From an uncultured Alphaproteobacteria bacterium (lineage in GTDB: Bacteria > Pseudomonadota > Alphaproteobacteria > CAKMZR01): a stretch of 13,786 nt of DNA. The stretch covers positions 1 to 13,786 of the forward strand of contig CAKMZR010000029.1 in NCBI GenBank assembly GCA_929200455.1, read 5' to 3'. The notes beneath the pieces are model-generated. The model was not told where the DNA came from. It searched no databases and worked only from the letters and a program-made list of their open reading frames with translations. Below are positions 6,577 to 13,425 of the stretch, one piece after another. A program made the position numbers and the translations under genes. How positions within the stretch are numbered: the first letter of the stretch is position 1; the number at the start of each line of letters is the position of its first letter.

Positions 6577-8065
6577 GCTATCCTACACTCAGCGTAAGAC
6601 CCAGAAAAGGGCAAATTCGCCTCAAATCAAACCACTCTCAGGCCAAACCACCCCCGCAATCAAAGTCCAGCACACCGTTCAGAAAAATCTCATAGGCGCA
6701 AATATCGTGACACACCTCTTCCTTTATCTCTTCTACGCCATCATCTCCATGGGACTCGGACTCCTCATCGCCGCAGAACTTCAAGGTACCTCCGTCTTCA
6801 TCGGATTCATCTACGCCCAACTCCTCTTCACAGGATGCATCGCCGTTCATGAACTCATCTCGTCCCGCGCCTGGCAAGGAAATACCAAAAAACAACTCAA
6901 AGCCCTCGCCCACCAATACATCCATCTCGAAAAAGAATTCCGTAACCTCAGAAGCGAAACCCTCAATATACTCTCCATCCTCACAGAAAGAAAACAACAT
7001 GGAGGTCCCACCTTCGTCAAAATGCCAAAAAGAAAAGTCACCAGCAACATCATCCCCCTCAAAACTCCAAAAACACAAGACGAAATACACGAAGAAGACA
7101 AACCTGGCGGCGAATGGTTCAAACAAATCAAAGAACAAAAAAAATTACGAAAACAACAACAAGCACGCTCCCATAAACCCGCCCTCGTCACTCACGGGAA
7201 AGACCATAACGCCCACGTCAAATACGATTACGACGACATCATCCATCAGTCTCACGCCCTCCGCTTCGCCCACGACGCCACCCTCAGCGACATACGATCC
7301 GCCCTCAGAAATAAAGACCTCGCAACATTCCTACAACCCACCGTCGATGTCTCTACACGCAATGTCGTACACTACGAATGCTTCACCAACATGATCGCTC
7401 CTGATGGACAAATCATCAAACCTAGCGAATACCTCGAAAAAGCTAAAGACGCAGGACTCCTACCCAGCATCGACAGCATCGTCTTCACTCAAACCCTCGA
7501 ACGCGTCATGTCAGACATCAAAAAAATTCCTTCCTCTTGGCAGAAAATCTTCTTCAATATCTCGCAAACCACCTTCGAAGCCAATGACGTCTTCGCAAAA
7601 ATAGAAACCTTCTTCAAGGTCAATCGTAACCTCACCCACAGAATGATCTTCGAAATCTCCCACACAGACTTCATGAAAAATCCTAAAGCCTTCTTGCCTT
7701 ACCTCTCAAAAATGAGAGGTTTCGGTGCTCGACTCTCTCTCGATAACGTCAAGTCTTTCAATATCGATATCAAAGCTCTCGCCCCTCACAACCTCTCCTT
7801 CATCAAAATACCCGCAGATGTCCTCAGTCGTGAACTCAAACGCGCTCTTTCAGACCCCCTCCATCCCCAAAATGTCAAAAAAACCTTCGACCGCGCAGGA
7901 ATCACACTCATTGTCGAAAAAGTCGAATCCGAAAATCAAGTCAATATGCTCAAAGAACTCAATATCTCTTTGGCTCAAGGATACCTCTTCGGATTCCCAG
8001 CTCCCATCGAAGAACTTTTCCAAAAAGAAAACAGCACCTCTCAACTCCTCTCCGCTCACGGCTAA
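6575..8065 (+). CDS. Membrane-anchored degenerate EAL-domain protein, TipF-like
   Basis: Likely c-di-GMP effector rather than a phosphodiesterase; 496 residues. Two membrane helices (about 46-67 and 71-92) are followed by a heptad-rich stretch (about 102-140), a charged linker (about 150-225) and a C-terminal EAL domain (about 235-485). In the EAL domain the signature is ECF (268-270) instead of EAL. The FFNIS Asn329, the IFEIS Glu360, Asp390, Lys411, Glu448 and the QGY Gln468 remain. However, the second Asp of the DDFG loop is Asn391, the whole FGTGYSS loop is replaced, and KID has become KIP. The two-helix/coiled-coil/degenerate-EAL layout is that of Caulobacter TipF, a c-di-GMP-binding polar flagellar assembly factor; no flagellar genes are nearby, so the name is inferred from architecture only. 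An in-frame stop at 6566-6568 excludes an earlier start. No ribosome binding site is seen. Confidence 0.85.
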   Translation: MLSYTQRKTQKRANSPQIKPLSGQTTPAIKVQHTVQKNLIGANIVTHLFLYLFYAIISMGLGLLIAAELQGTSVFIGFIYAQLLFTGCIAVHELISSRAWQGNTKKQLKALAHQYIHLEKEFRNLRSETLNILSILTERKQHGGPTFVKMPKRKVTSNIIPLKTPKTQDEIHEEDKPGGEWFKQIKEQKKLRKQQQARSHKPALVTHGKDHNAHVKYDYDDIIHQSHALRFAHDATLSDIRSALRNKDLATFLQPTVDVSTRNVVHYECFTNMIAPDGQIIKPSEYLEKAKDAGLLPSIDSIVFTQTLERVMSDIKKIPSSWQKIFFNISQTTFEANDVFAKIETFFKVNRNLTHRMIFEISHTDFMKNPKAFLPYLSKMRGFGARLSLDNVKSFNIDIKALAPHNLSFIKIPADVLSRELKRALSDPLHPQNVKKTFDRAGITLIVEKVESENQVNMLKELNISLAQGYLFGFPAPIEELFQKENSTSQLLSAHG

Positions 8066-8258
8066 ACCCTCTCTGCCTCTTTCCACCAGCCCAACCTCTT
8101 CTGCCAACCACCGTATCTTTCCAGCCCTTTCACCAATCCAACCTCTTTCGCCTTTCGCTACTCCCTGCCTCCTTCAAAAAATATGCATATATCTCTGTTC
8201 TAAAAAAACTTTCCGTTTCCATCATAACGCCTCTTCTATTTCTCCCTTCCTCCATATC
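8066..8258. other. Intergenic region with imperfect direct repeat and AT-rich leader
   Basis: This 193-nt gap separates the EAL and OpuAC-like genes. Its first half is a C/T-rich imperfect direct repeat: a unit of about 26 nt around 8079-8104 (core CCACCAGCCCAACCTCTT) recurs at 8126-8152 (core TCACCAATCCAACCTCTT). The second half is AT-rich, with a 10-bp palindrome ATATGCATAT at 8181-8190, and probably holds the promoter of the next gene, though no convincing -35/-10 pair was found. No open reading frame with protein-like composition was seen. Confidence 0.5.
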
Positions 8259-9227
8259 ATGACAAAAATAAAAATTGCCTTCTTCTTCCTTTGCCTCCTC
8301 TCCCCGTTTTTCCTACTTCCGCTCCACGCAGAAGAAAAGCCATCCTGCTCTTCCGTTCGCATTGTCGATAACGGACGCGATGATGTCGCCGTACTCAACG
8401 GAATCTTTTCTTCCCTCCTCTCTTTCTCGGGACGGATCCCCCTCATCGTCCTCGTCAAACCAAAAAATTCCTTCTCCCGAGTCAAAAACCATCAAGCCGA
8501 CGTCTTTCTCGCCGCTTGGCAAAAAGTCGATGATGCCCAAATTCAAGACAATGACCTCATCCACGCTCCCAACGCCCTCTTCCCCCACGCCCAATACGCT
8601 CTTGCCGTTCCCTCTTATCTTGAAAAAAAAGGCCTCTCCTCTATCCGTCAGATACCCCAATTCAAAAAATCTCTCAATTCCACCCTCTTTTCCGTAGAAG
8701 AAAGCCAACAAACCCTAAAAGCCATCACCCACCTCATCACTTCGGATACACAATTTTCCGGATTCTCTATCTCATCCCTAAAAGAAGCAGACACCACATC
8801 CTTCATCGAAACCATGACAAAAAAACGTCAAGACTTCGTCATACTCGCTTGGGAACCTCATATCAATAACGCTCTGTTCGACCTCGCCTTCCTCGCTCAA
8901 GACAATCTCAATCCAGAATCACCACCCCTCTTCCCCACGGATAGCCTCTTTGCCGTCACGCGAAAAAATTATCCCGAAACATGCCCTCAGGTCACAAGAC
9001 TCATCCATCAACTCCAAGTCTCACGACCCCTCATCCACTTCCTCATGGCACAACATCTCATCCACAAAAAACCTCTCCACGACACCTTCATACAATGGCT
9101 GCACGAACACAAAAGATTCCTCGCCACTTCCCTCACAGGAATCAAAACTCTAGACGGAAAAAATGCTTTCCTCGCCGCTCTTCAAACCCTCTTGCTCTCC
9201 CGCAAAACTTCTCCCGAGCCCGAATAA
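8259..9227 (+). CDS. OpuAC/ChoX-like substrate-binding protein (glycine betaine/choline family)
   Basis: Predicted periplasmic receptor of a quaternary-amine ABC importer, 322 residues. ATG 8259 gives a clean signal peptide (MTKIKIAFFFLCLL, hydrophobic to about 22, cleavage after LHA24). Family marks: VRIVDNGRDDVAVLNGIFSS (33-52), ADVFLAAWQKV (80-90), YALAVPSYLEKKGLSSIRQI (113-132) and FVILAWEPHINNALFDLAFL (193-212), plus a C-terminal FIQWLHEHKRF. Possible aromatic cage residues are Trp87, Tyr120 and Trp198. The usual first Trp (in a V-x-W-x-D context) is missing and the position reads N-G-R-D, so the ligand may differ from betaine or choline. No permease or ATPase partner lies nearby. Its last 46 nt overlap the 3' end of the convergent rpiA gene. 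Confidence 0.85.
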   Translation: MTKIKIAFFFLCLLSPFFLLPLHAEEKPSCSSVRIVDNGRDDVAVLNGIFSSLLSFSGRIPLIVLVKPKNSFSRVKNHQADVFLAAWQKVDDAQIQDNDLIHAPNALFPHAQYALAVPSYLEKKGLSSIRQIPQFKKSLNSTLFSVEESQQTLKAITHLITSDTQFSGFSISSLKEADTTSFIETMTKKRQDFVILAWEPHINNALFDLAFLAQDNLNPESPPLFPTDSLFAVTRKNYPETCPQVTRLIHQLQVSRPLIHFLMAQHLIHKKPLHDTFIQWLHEHKRFLATSLTGIKTLDGKNAFLAALQTLLLSRKTSPEPE

Positions 9228-9952
9228 ACAGAAATAGAAACCCCACCCTCCCCGTCATCCTCGCCCACGATCACACCATCTGCCACTCCACAAAAAAGAC
9301 CATTGTCCACCACCCCAGGAATTCCATTCAATTCCTTCTCCAAAAAATACCAGTCCTGCAAATAAGAAGACACCTCCACATCCACTATATAATTGCCGCT
9401 ATCCGTCCTGAAAAATTCACCCCCCTCTTCCCTCACACGCAAAGAATCTACCCCTATCCCCCTCTCCCCATAACACGCCTCTATCATACGCATCGTCTGC
9501 ACATAACCAAAGGGAACCACCTCTATCGGCAACGGAAACCTTCCCAAACAATCCACACACTTCCGACGCTCCACAATCGCCACAACCTCCCTAGACGCCT
9601 TCGCCAACAACTTCTCCCAGAGCAAACAACCTCCCCCTCCCTTTATCATCGACAAATCTCCCAAAAACACCTCGTCCGCACCGTCAATCGTCACATCAAT
9701 CTCACCACACCCCTCCAACGCCAAAAGCGGGATACCCTCCAACCTCGCCAAACGCTCCGTCGCCTCAGAACTCGCCACTCCAAAAATACTCAATCCACCA
9801 CGGACACGAACGCCCAAACACCTCACCATCTCTTCCGACGTCGTACCACTTCCAAGACCCACAACCATCCCCTCCCTCACATAACCGTCCAACGCCGCAA
9901 CAGCAACAGCCCGCTTCACCCCAACACCACGACCCTCATCAACCCTAACCAC
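9182..9952 (-). CDS. rpiA: Ribose-5-phosphate isomerase A
   Basis: Interconverts ribose-5-phosphate and ribulose-5-phosphate in the non-oxidative pentose phosphate pathway; cytoplasmic. It has 256 residues, some 25-35 longer than typical RpiA. Motifs: VVGLGSGTTS (30-39), IDGADE (89-94, catalytic-site Asp pair), MIKGGGGCLLWEK (102-114, with conserved Lys104 and Glu113), SGNYIVDV and GIPGVVDNGLF near the C-terminus. The GTG start at 9952 overlaps the HD-GYP stop by 8 nt, so it is probably translationally coupled. An internal GTG at 9919 is an alternative that trims 11 residues absent from most homologues. The last 15 or so residues are encoded opposite the end of the OpuAC-like gene and extend beyond the usual family end. 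Codons are G/T-rich, unlike the C-rich + strand genes. Confidence 0.93.
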   Translation of the reverse strand: MVRVDEGRGVGVKRAVAVAALDGYVREGMVVGLGSGTTSEEMVRCLGVRVRGGLSIFGVASSEATERLARLEGIPLLALEGCGEIDVTIDGADEVFLGDLSMIKGGGGCLLWEKLLAKASREVVAIVERRKCVDCLGRFPLPIEVVPFGYVQTMRMIEACYGERGIGVDSLRVREEGGEFFRTDSGNYIVDVEVSSYLQDWYFLEKELNGIPGVVDNGLFCGVADGVIVGEDDGEGGVSISVYSGSGEVLRESKRV

Positions 9953-11750
9953 CAGAAAACAACGACGCTATGTAACCGTCCGGATCATCCATGTCCATCT
10001 GATCAGGCTGCAAATACTCACACGCATAGTTATACCACACCTTGCTCTTCACAAATAACTCGTAAATCCTCTTGTCTATATGTCCCTCCTCCACCATAAA
10101 ACCCAAAATCTTCATACATTGACTCAATGTCTTGCTCGGACGGTAAGGCCTGTCTGAGGCCGATAACGCCTCAAATACATCCGCCAACGCCATCATCCGC
10201 GCCGGAATCGATAACTGATCCCCCGTCAAACCATTCGGATAACCCTTGCCGTCTATCCTCTCATGGTGTCCTCCCGCATACTCAACCACATTCCGCAAAT
10301 GACGCGGCAACGGAAGCGAAGACAACACGTCTATCGTCACCTTCACATGCTCCTGAATCTTTAAACGCTCCTCGTCCGTCAACGTGCCCTTCGCCACCCG
10401 CAAATTATACAAATCTCCCAAATTATAACGATCCTCAGTGTCTCCAATTCCAGGAATCCTAAGCTCATCTTCCTCCGAATCTTCTAACAAACCCTCCCAT
10501 GCTCCCGCTTCATGACTCTCATGGGCTATTCGCTCCCTCTCGTGATTCGTCACGCCCACCAACTTGTCAAAACGACGCTCCCACTTCTCCCTACCTATCT
10601 CCTCCAACCTCAACGCCTTGTCATCGCCCAAAAATTCTCCCCCTATGTTGCACGAACCCACAAACGCAAAATCTTCCCGCAATCGATTCACCTCAGACTC
10701 AAACTTCTCACGCTCAACACCCTCATCCCCTCCCTGCGATAACGACTTCCAATACGCTATCTCATAATCCCTGTACAAAACCTCATAACGCATCCGAATC
10801 TCATGAATCCGATTGTAAATCGTCTCCAACTTCGTACTCTTGTCCACCACATACTCAGGAGTCGTCACCTTGCCAATATCATGCAACCACGCCGCCACAT
10901 TCAACTCATACAAATCATCTTCAGTAAGCGTATAATCATGAAAATAACCCACCTGATCCTCATTCACCGCTCTTGCTATCATATCCGTAAGCACAGGAAC
11001 CCTCTGGCAATGGCCTCCCGTGTACGCAGACTTCTTATCTATCAACGACGCCATCATCTGCAATAACGACTCCCACAACTTCCTCTCACCCTCTATCAAC
11101 ATCTGATTCTCTATCGCTACCGCCGCCTGACTCGCTATCCCCTTCAAAAGTAAACCCTGATCATCCGCTCGAGCCTCTCCCTCAGACTCATCAAAATACA
11201 CAAACGGTACAGAAACTCCATCCGCATCTCGACGGTTTATCATCTGCAATACACACACAACCCTGTCCCCTCCTCGCGCAACAGGTACCGCTATCATAGA
11301 ACGTGTCCGATAGCCCATCACCTCATCAAACCTCTTCACCCCCGATACATCAAATCCCTCCTCCGACGCCTCATACACATTCTGCAAATTCACCGTCTTC
11401 TTCAAATGCCACGCATGACTCGCAACATTCGCCAAATTCGGATCCGCTCCACCATCCAAATAAAGAGGCAACATGTTCATCGCCTCAGGCGGCTTGTCCC
11501 GGAAATTTCCTCCAACCCTAATGTTCAACGGACGATTAATCGCTACAGAAAATAATAAATTCCTATCATCCTCAGATACCGTGTAAATCGTTCCCCCCTC
11601 CGCTCCCGTCAAATCTATCGCCACACTCAAAACTTTCGTCAAAAGTGTGCCCAAGTCACGCTCACCCGTAAGAGCAACGCCAAGCTCCATCAATCGACCC
11701 ACCGCACCTCCCGACAATCCCATCTTCTCGCTCATACCATCCTTCGACAT
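9945..11750 (-). CDS. GAF-HD-GYP cyclic-di-GMP phosphodiesterase
   Basis: Probable c-di-GMP hydrolase with an N-terminal GAF sensor, 601 residues, no membrane segments. The GAF domain spans about residues 25-215 (TGAEGGTIYTV, RTRSMIAVPV, VVCVLQMINRRD, IASQAAVAIENQM). The HD-GYP domain starts near 240: YTGGHCQRVP (His247), WLHDIGKV (His290-Asp291), LKIQEHVKVTIDVL (His468), GGHHERIDGKGYPNGL (His495-His496, GYP 503-505) and LADVFEALSASDRPYR (Asp524). The metal ligands and the GYP signature look intact. About 150 residues are inserted between HDIGK and the next His, mostly helical and charged (about 305-455). ATG 11750 is chosen because AAGGAG lies 6 nt upstream; the frame also opens at TTG 11765, which would put that ribosome binding site inside the gene. 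rpiA follows, overlapping by 8 nt. Confidence 0.92.
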   Translation of the reverse strand: MSKDGMSEKMGLSGGAVGRLMELGVALTGERDLGTLLTKVLSVAIDLTGAEGGTIYTVSEDDRNLLFSVAINRPLNIRVGGNFRDKPPEAMNMLPLYLDGGADPNLANVASHAWHLKKTVNLQNVYEASEEGFDVSGVKRFDEVMGYRTRSMIAVPVARGGDRVVCVLQMINRRDADGVSVPFVYFDESEGEARADDQGLLLKGIASQAAVAIENQMLIEGERKLWESLLQMMASLIDKKSAYTGGHCQRVPVLTDMIARAVNEDQVGYFHDYTLTEDDLYELNVAAWLHDIGKVTTPEYVVDKSTKLETIYNRIHEIRMRYEVLYRDYEIAYWKSLSQGGDEGVEREKFESEVNRLREDFAFVGSCNIGGEFLGDDKALRLEEIGREKWERRFDKLVGVTNHERERIAHESHEAGAWEGLLEDSEEDELRIPGIGDTEDRYNLGDLYNLRVAKGTLTDEERLKIQEHVKVTIDVLSSLPLPRHLRNVVEYAGGHHERIDGKGYPNGLTGDQLSIPARMMALADVFEALSASDRPYRPSKTLSQCMKILGFMVEEGHIDKRIYELFVKSKVWYNYACEYLQPDQMDMDDPDGYIASLFSGG

Positions 11751-11756
11751 CTCTTG

Positions 11757-11762
11757 CTCCTT
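11757..11762 (-). promoter_or_regulatory. Shine-Dalgarno AAGGAG of the HD-GYP gene
   Basis: The complement of CTCCTT reads AAGGAG, 6 nt before ATG 11750. It decides that start over the upstream in-frame TTG at 11765. It is one of the few consensus ribosome binding sites in the window; + strand genes lack them. Confidence 0.75.
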
Positions 11763-11833
11763 CAATAGATGAGAAATATCTCTCCCGCCCCCAAATCACC
11801 CCAGAACCTCATCTCATACCTCCCCCCACCCTC

Positions 11834-11862
11834 ACAATACACCTTGCTCTCCCTTTCATCAA
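11834..11862 (-). promoter_or_regulatory. Candidate sigma-70-type promoter for HD-GYP/rpiA
   Basis: On the - strand TTGATG (11862-11857) is followed, after a 17-nt spacer, by TATTGT (11839-11834). This is downstream of the hsp20 terminator and about 80 nt before the HD-GYP start. The position and spacing fit, but the hexamers are only partial matches. Confidence 0.35.
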
Positions 11863-11877
11863 GAATTTTCCTCTCAC

Positions 11878-11921
11878 AAAAAAAAGAGAAGTCGACACCC
11901 TCAACAGATGCCAACTTCTCT
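11878..11921 (-). terminator. Rho-independent terminator of hsp20
   Basis: On the - strand the arm AGAGAAGTTGGC (11921-11910) pairs with GTCGACTTCTCT (11896-11885) through 12 bp including two G-U pairs, with a 13-nt loop, and runs straight into eight T (to 11878). It lies 28 nt after the hsp20 stop and separates hsp20 from the HD-GYP/rpiA unit. Confidence 0.85.
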
Positions 11922-11948
11922 CTTCCCTAAAACCCACCCCCTCTTGTC

Positions 11949-12437
11949 TTACTTCTCACCCGCTCCCACCTCGCTTTTTGACAGACCCCTCACCTCAATC
12001 CGACGAGACTTGTCCAACTCCTTCTCAAGAAAAGGAAAATGAACCCTCAAAACCCCATCGCGACTTTCCGCACTCACACCCTCTTCGTCCACGCCTTCAG
12101 GCAAAGAAAATATACGGTGGTAATCCTCATACTCTCCCTCCTCACCCTCTTTTCCCGCCTCTCTCTCCCACTGACGACGCGCCTTCACATCCAAATAACC
12201 CTCCTTCGTCACGTGTACATCAAGACCAGAATCCGTCACCCCCGGAATGTCTATCCACATGTGTACGCCACTCTCCCCCTTCTCCACTCGACGACGACCC
12301 AAGCTTCGACCTCCCCCTCCAAAGGACTCTTCCCCGTGCGACTCCAAAAGGGACGGCGACATTAATCCTTGGCATCCCCACAAATTCAATCCCATATGCG
12401 TAGATTTCGGGTAAGTTTTTCTATACAATCTCATCAT
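11949..12437 (-). CDS. hsp20: Small heat-shock protein, Hsp20/alpha-crystallin family
   Basis: ATP-independent holdase chaperone that binds unfolding proteins; cytoplasmic oligomer. It has 162 residues. An N-terminal arm (1-55, with a Gly/Arg-rich stretch FGGGGRSLGRRR near 39-50) is followed by an alpha-crystallin domain: HMWIDIPGVTDSGLDVHVTK (59-78), GYLDVKARR (80-88), DYHRIFSLPEGVDEEGVSAE (105-124) and the conserved DGVLRVHFPF (127-136). The tail carries an I-x-V anchor (RRIEVR, 145-150). The loop between GYLDVKARR and DYHRIF is very acidic. ATG 12437 is chosen because AAAGGA (12450-12445) lies 7 nt upstream; ATG 12434 directly after it is possible. It has its own terminator. The leader has hairpins that may make translation temperature-sensitive. 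Confidence 0.92.
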   Translation of the reverse strand: MMRLYRKTYPKSTHMGLNLWGCQGLMSPSLLESHGEESFGGGGRSLGRRRVEKGESGVHMWIDIPGVTDSGLDVHVTKEGYLDVKARRQWEREAGKEGEEGEYEDYHRIFSLPEGVDEEGVSAESRDGVLRVHFPFLEKELDKSRRIEVRGLSKSEVGAGEK

Positions 12438-12438
12438 G

Positions 12439-12504
12439 GTTCTTTCCTTTCTTCTAAGAACATTTAACGAAAATTCTCACATAAAAATGAATAGCATGTG
12501 AAAA
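12439..12504 (-). promoter_or_regulatory. Candidate RNA-thermometer leader of hsp20
   Basis: Two hairpins can form in the - strand leader. The distal one pairs UUUUCACAU (12504-12496) with AUGUGAGAA (12482-12474), 9 bp including one G-U. The proximal one pairs GUUCUU (12461-12456) with AAGAAC (12444-12439), holding the AAAGGA ribosome binding site in its loop. Alternatively the same UUCUU can pair directly with AAGGA of the site (5 bp, one G-U). The layout resembles ROSE/fourU leaders of small heat-shock genes; I see no exact match to either consensus. Confidence 0.4.
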
Positions 12505-12520
12505 TTTTTTCTACATTTCT

Positions 12521-12550
12521 TTATTTTGTTCTTTTTTCCTTCTTTTCAAG
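12521..12550 (-). promoter_or_regulatory. Possible hsp20 promoter with heat-shock-like -35
   Basis: CTTGAAA (12550-12544 on the - strand) equals the RpoH -35 consensus and also serves as TTGAAA for sigma-70. AAATAA follows 17 nt later (12526-12521). The -10 is a poor match to the RpoH form, so the sigma factor is uncertain. It lies just upstream of the divergent SDR gene's start, so the two promoters would interlock. Confidence 0.28.
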
Positions 12551-12555
12551 TGCTC

Positions 12556-13419
12556 ATGAATAGTCTTTTTGTTTTCGGACTCGGATACTCATCCACCGCC
12601 ATCGCTCTCAACTTCCTCGAAAAAGGGTGGAAGGTCTCAGGTACCGTGCGTTCCGAAGAAAAAATAAGCACCCTCAAAAATTTATACCCAAACCTCAATA
12701 TCGGACTCTTCCAAAACCAACATTGGATCAAAAATCAACTCCAACTCTCCTCCCATATCCTCGTCTCCATACCCCCACAACATCATGCGGATCCCACCCT
12801 CCCCCTCTACGCCCGACACATCATCAATGCCAAACCTTCTTGGATAGGATACCTCTCAAGCACCGTCGTTTATGGCGACCACAAAGGCGCGTGGGTAGAC
12901 GAACAGACAACACCGTCCCCCTCTGCCGAGCGTGGACAGGCCCGACTTCAAGCAGAACAACAATGGCAACAAATCGCAGAAAATAACCATACCCTCGTCG
13001 ACATCTTTCGCCTTGCGGGAATCTATGGGCCTCACAGAAATGCTCTTGCCTCTCTCACCGCTCATAAAGCCAAAAAAATTATCAAAAAAAATCAAATCTT
13101 TAGCCGAATCCATCGCGACGATATTGTTGCCATCGTCTCTGCTGCCATCCAAAAACCTCAAGGACTCATCTACAACGGAAGCGATAACCTTCCCGCTCCC
13201 CCTTGGGAAGTCATCGCCTACGCAGAAACTTGCCTCGGACTCCAGCCCCTCCCCGACATACCCTTCGAAAACGCAAATCTCTCACCCCAAGCCCTCAGCT
13301 TCTACCAAGACAACAAACGAGTCCGAAGTGATTTCACTCAAAAAACTCTCAATATCTCCCTTGCATACCCCTCATACAAAGAAGGCCTCGACGCTCTCTT
13401 TGCCCAAAAAGCTTTCTGA
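12556..13419 (+). CDS. NAD(P)-dependent epimerase-like SDR (atypical)
   Basis: Atypical short-chain dehydrogenase/epimerase-fold protein of unknown substrate, 287 residues, of the YeeZ/WcaG-like type common in alphaproteobacteria. ATG 12556 places the Rossmann motif FVFGLGYSS (5-13) at the N-terminus; an in-frame TTG at 12526 would add 10 hydrophobic residues before it and is less likely. Other marks: ILVSIPP (68-74), WIGYLSSTVVYGDHKGAWVDE (96-116), FRLAGIYGPHRNAL (151-164), IFSRIHRDDI (181-190), IYNGSDNLPAPPWEVIAYA (205-223) and LSPQALSFYQDNKRV (242-256). The classic YxxxK catalytic pair is not present after SSTVVYG, as is usual for this family. It is divergent from hsp20 and convergent with the next gene, 6 nt away, with no terminator between. 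Confidence 0.85.
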   Translation: MNSLFVFGLGYSSTAIALNFLEKGWKVSGTVRSEEKISTLKNLYPNLNIGLFQNQHWIKNQLQLSSHILVSIPPQHHADPTLPLYARHIINAKPSWIGYLSSTVVYGDHKGAWVDEQTTPSPSAERGQARLQAEQQWQQIAENNHTLVDIFRLAGIYGPHRNALASLTAHKAKKIIKKNQIFSRIHRDDIVAIVSAAIQKPQGLIYNGSDNLPAPPWEVIAYAETCLGLQPLPDIPFENANLSPQALSFYQDNKRVRSDFTQKTLNISLAYPSYKEGLDALFAQKAF

Positions 13420-13425
13420 CACAAT

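Noticed and set aside
8981..10099. Long + strand open frame (372 codons) opposite rpiA and the end of the HD-GYP gene
   Set aside because: Its translation is a low-complexity mix of H, R, T and P with no motif, and it lies over two well-supported genes on the other strand. The C-rich, G-poor strand makes stop codons rare and creates such shadows.
12474..12510. Hairpin followed by six T on the + strand, resembling a rho-independent terminator
   Set aside because: No + strand gene lies upstream for it to end, one stem position is a C-A mismatch in + strand RNA, and the same arms pair better in the - strand RNA, so it is treated as part of the hsp20 leader.
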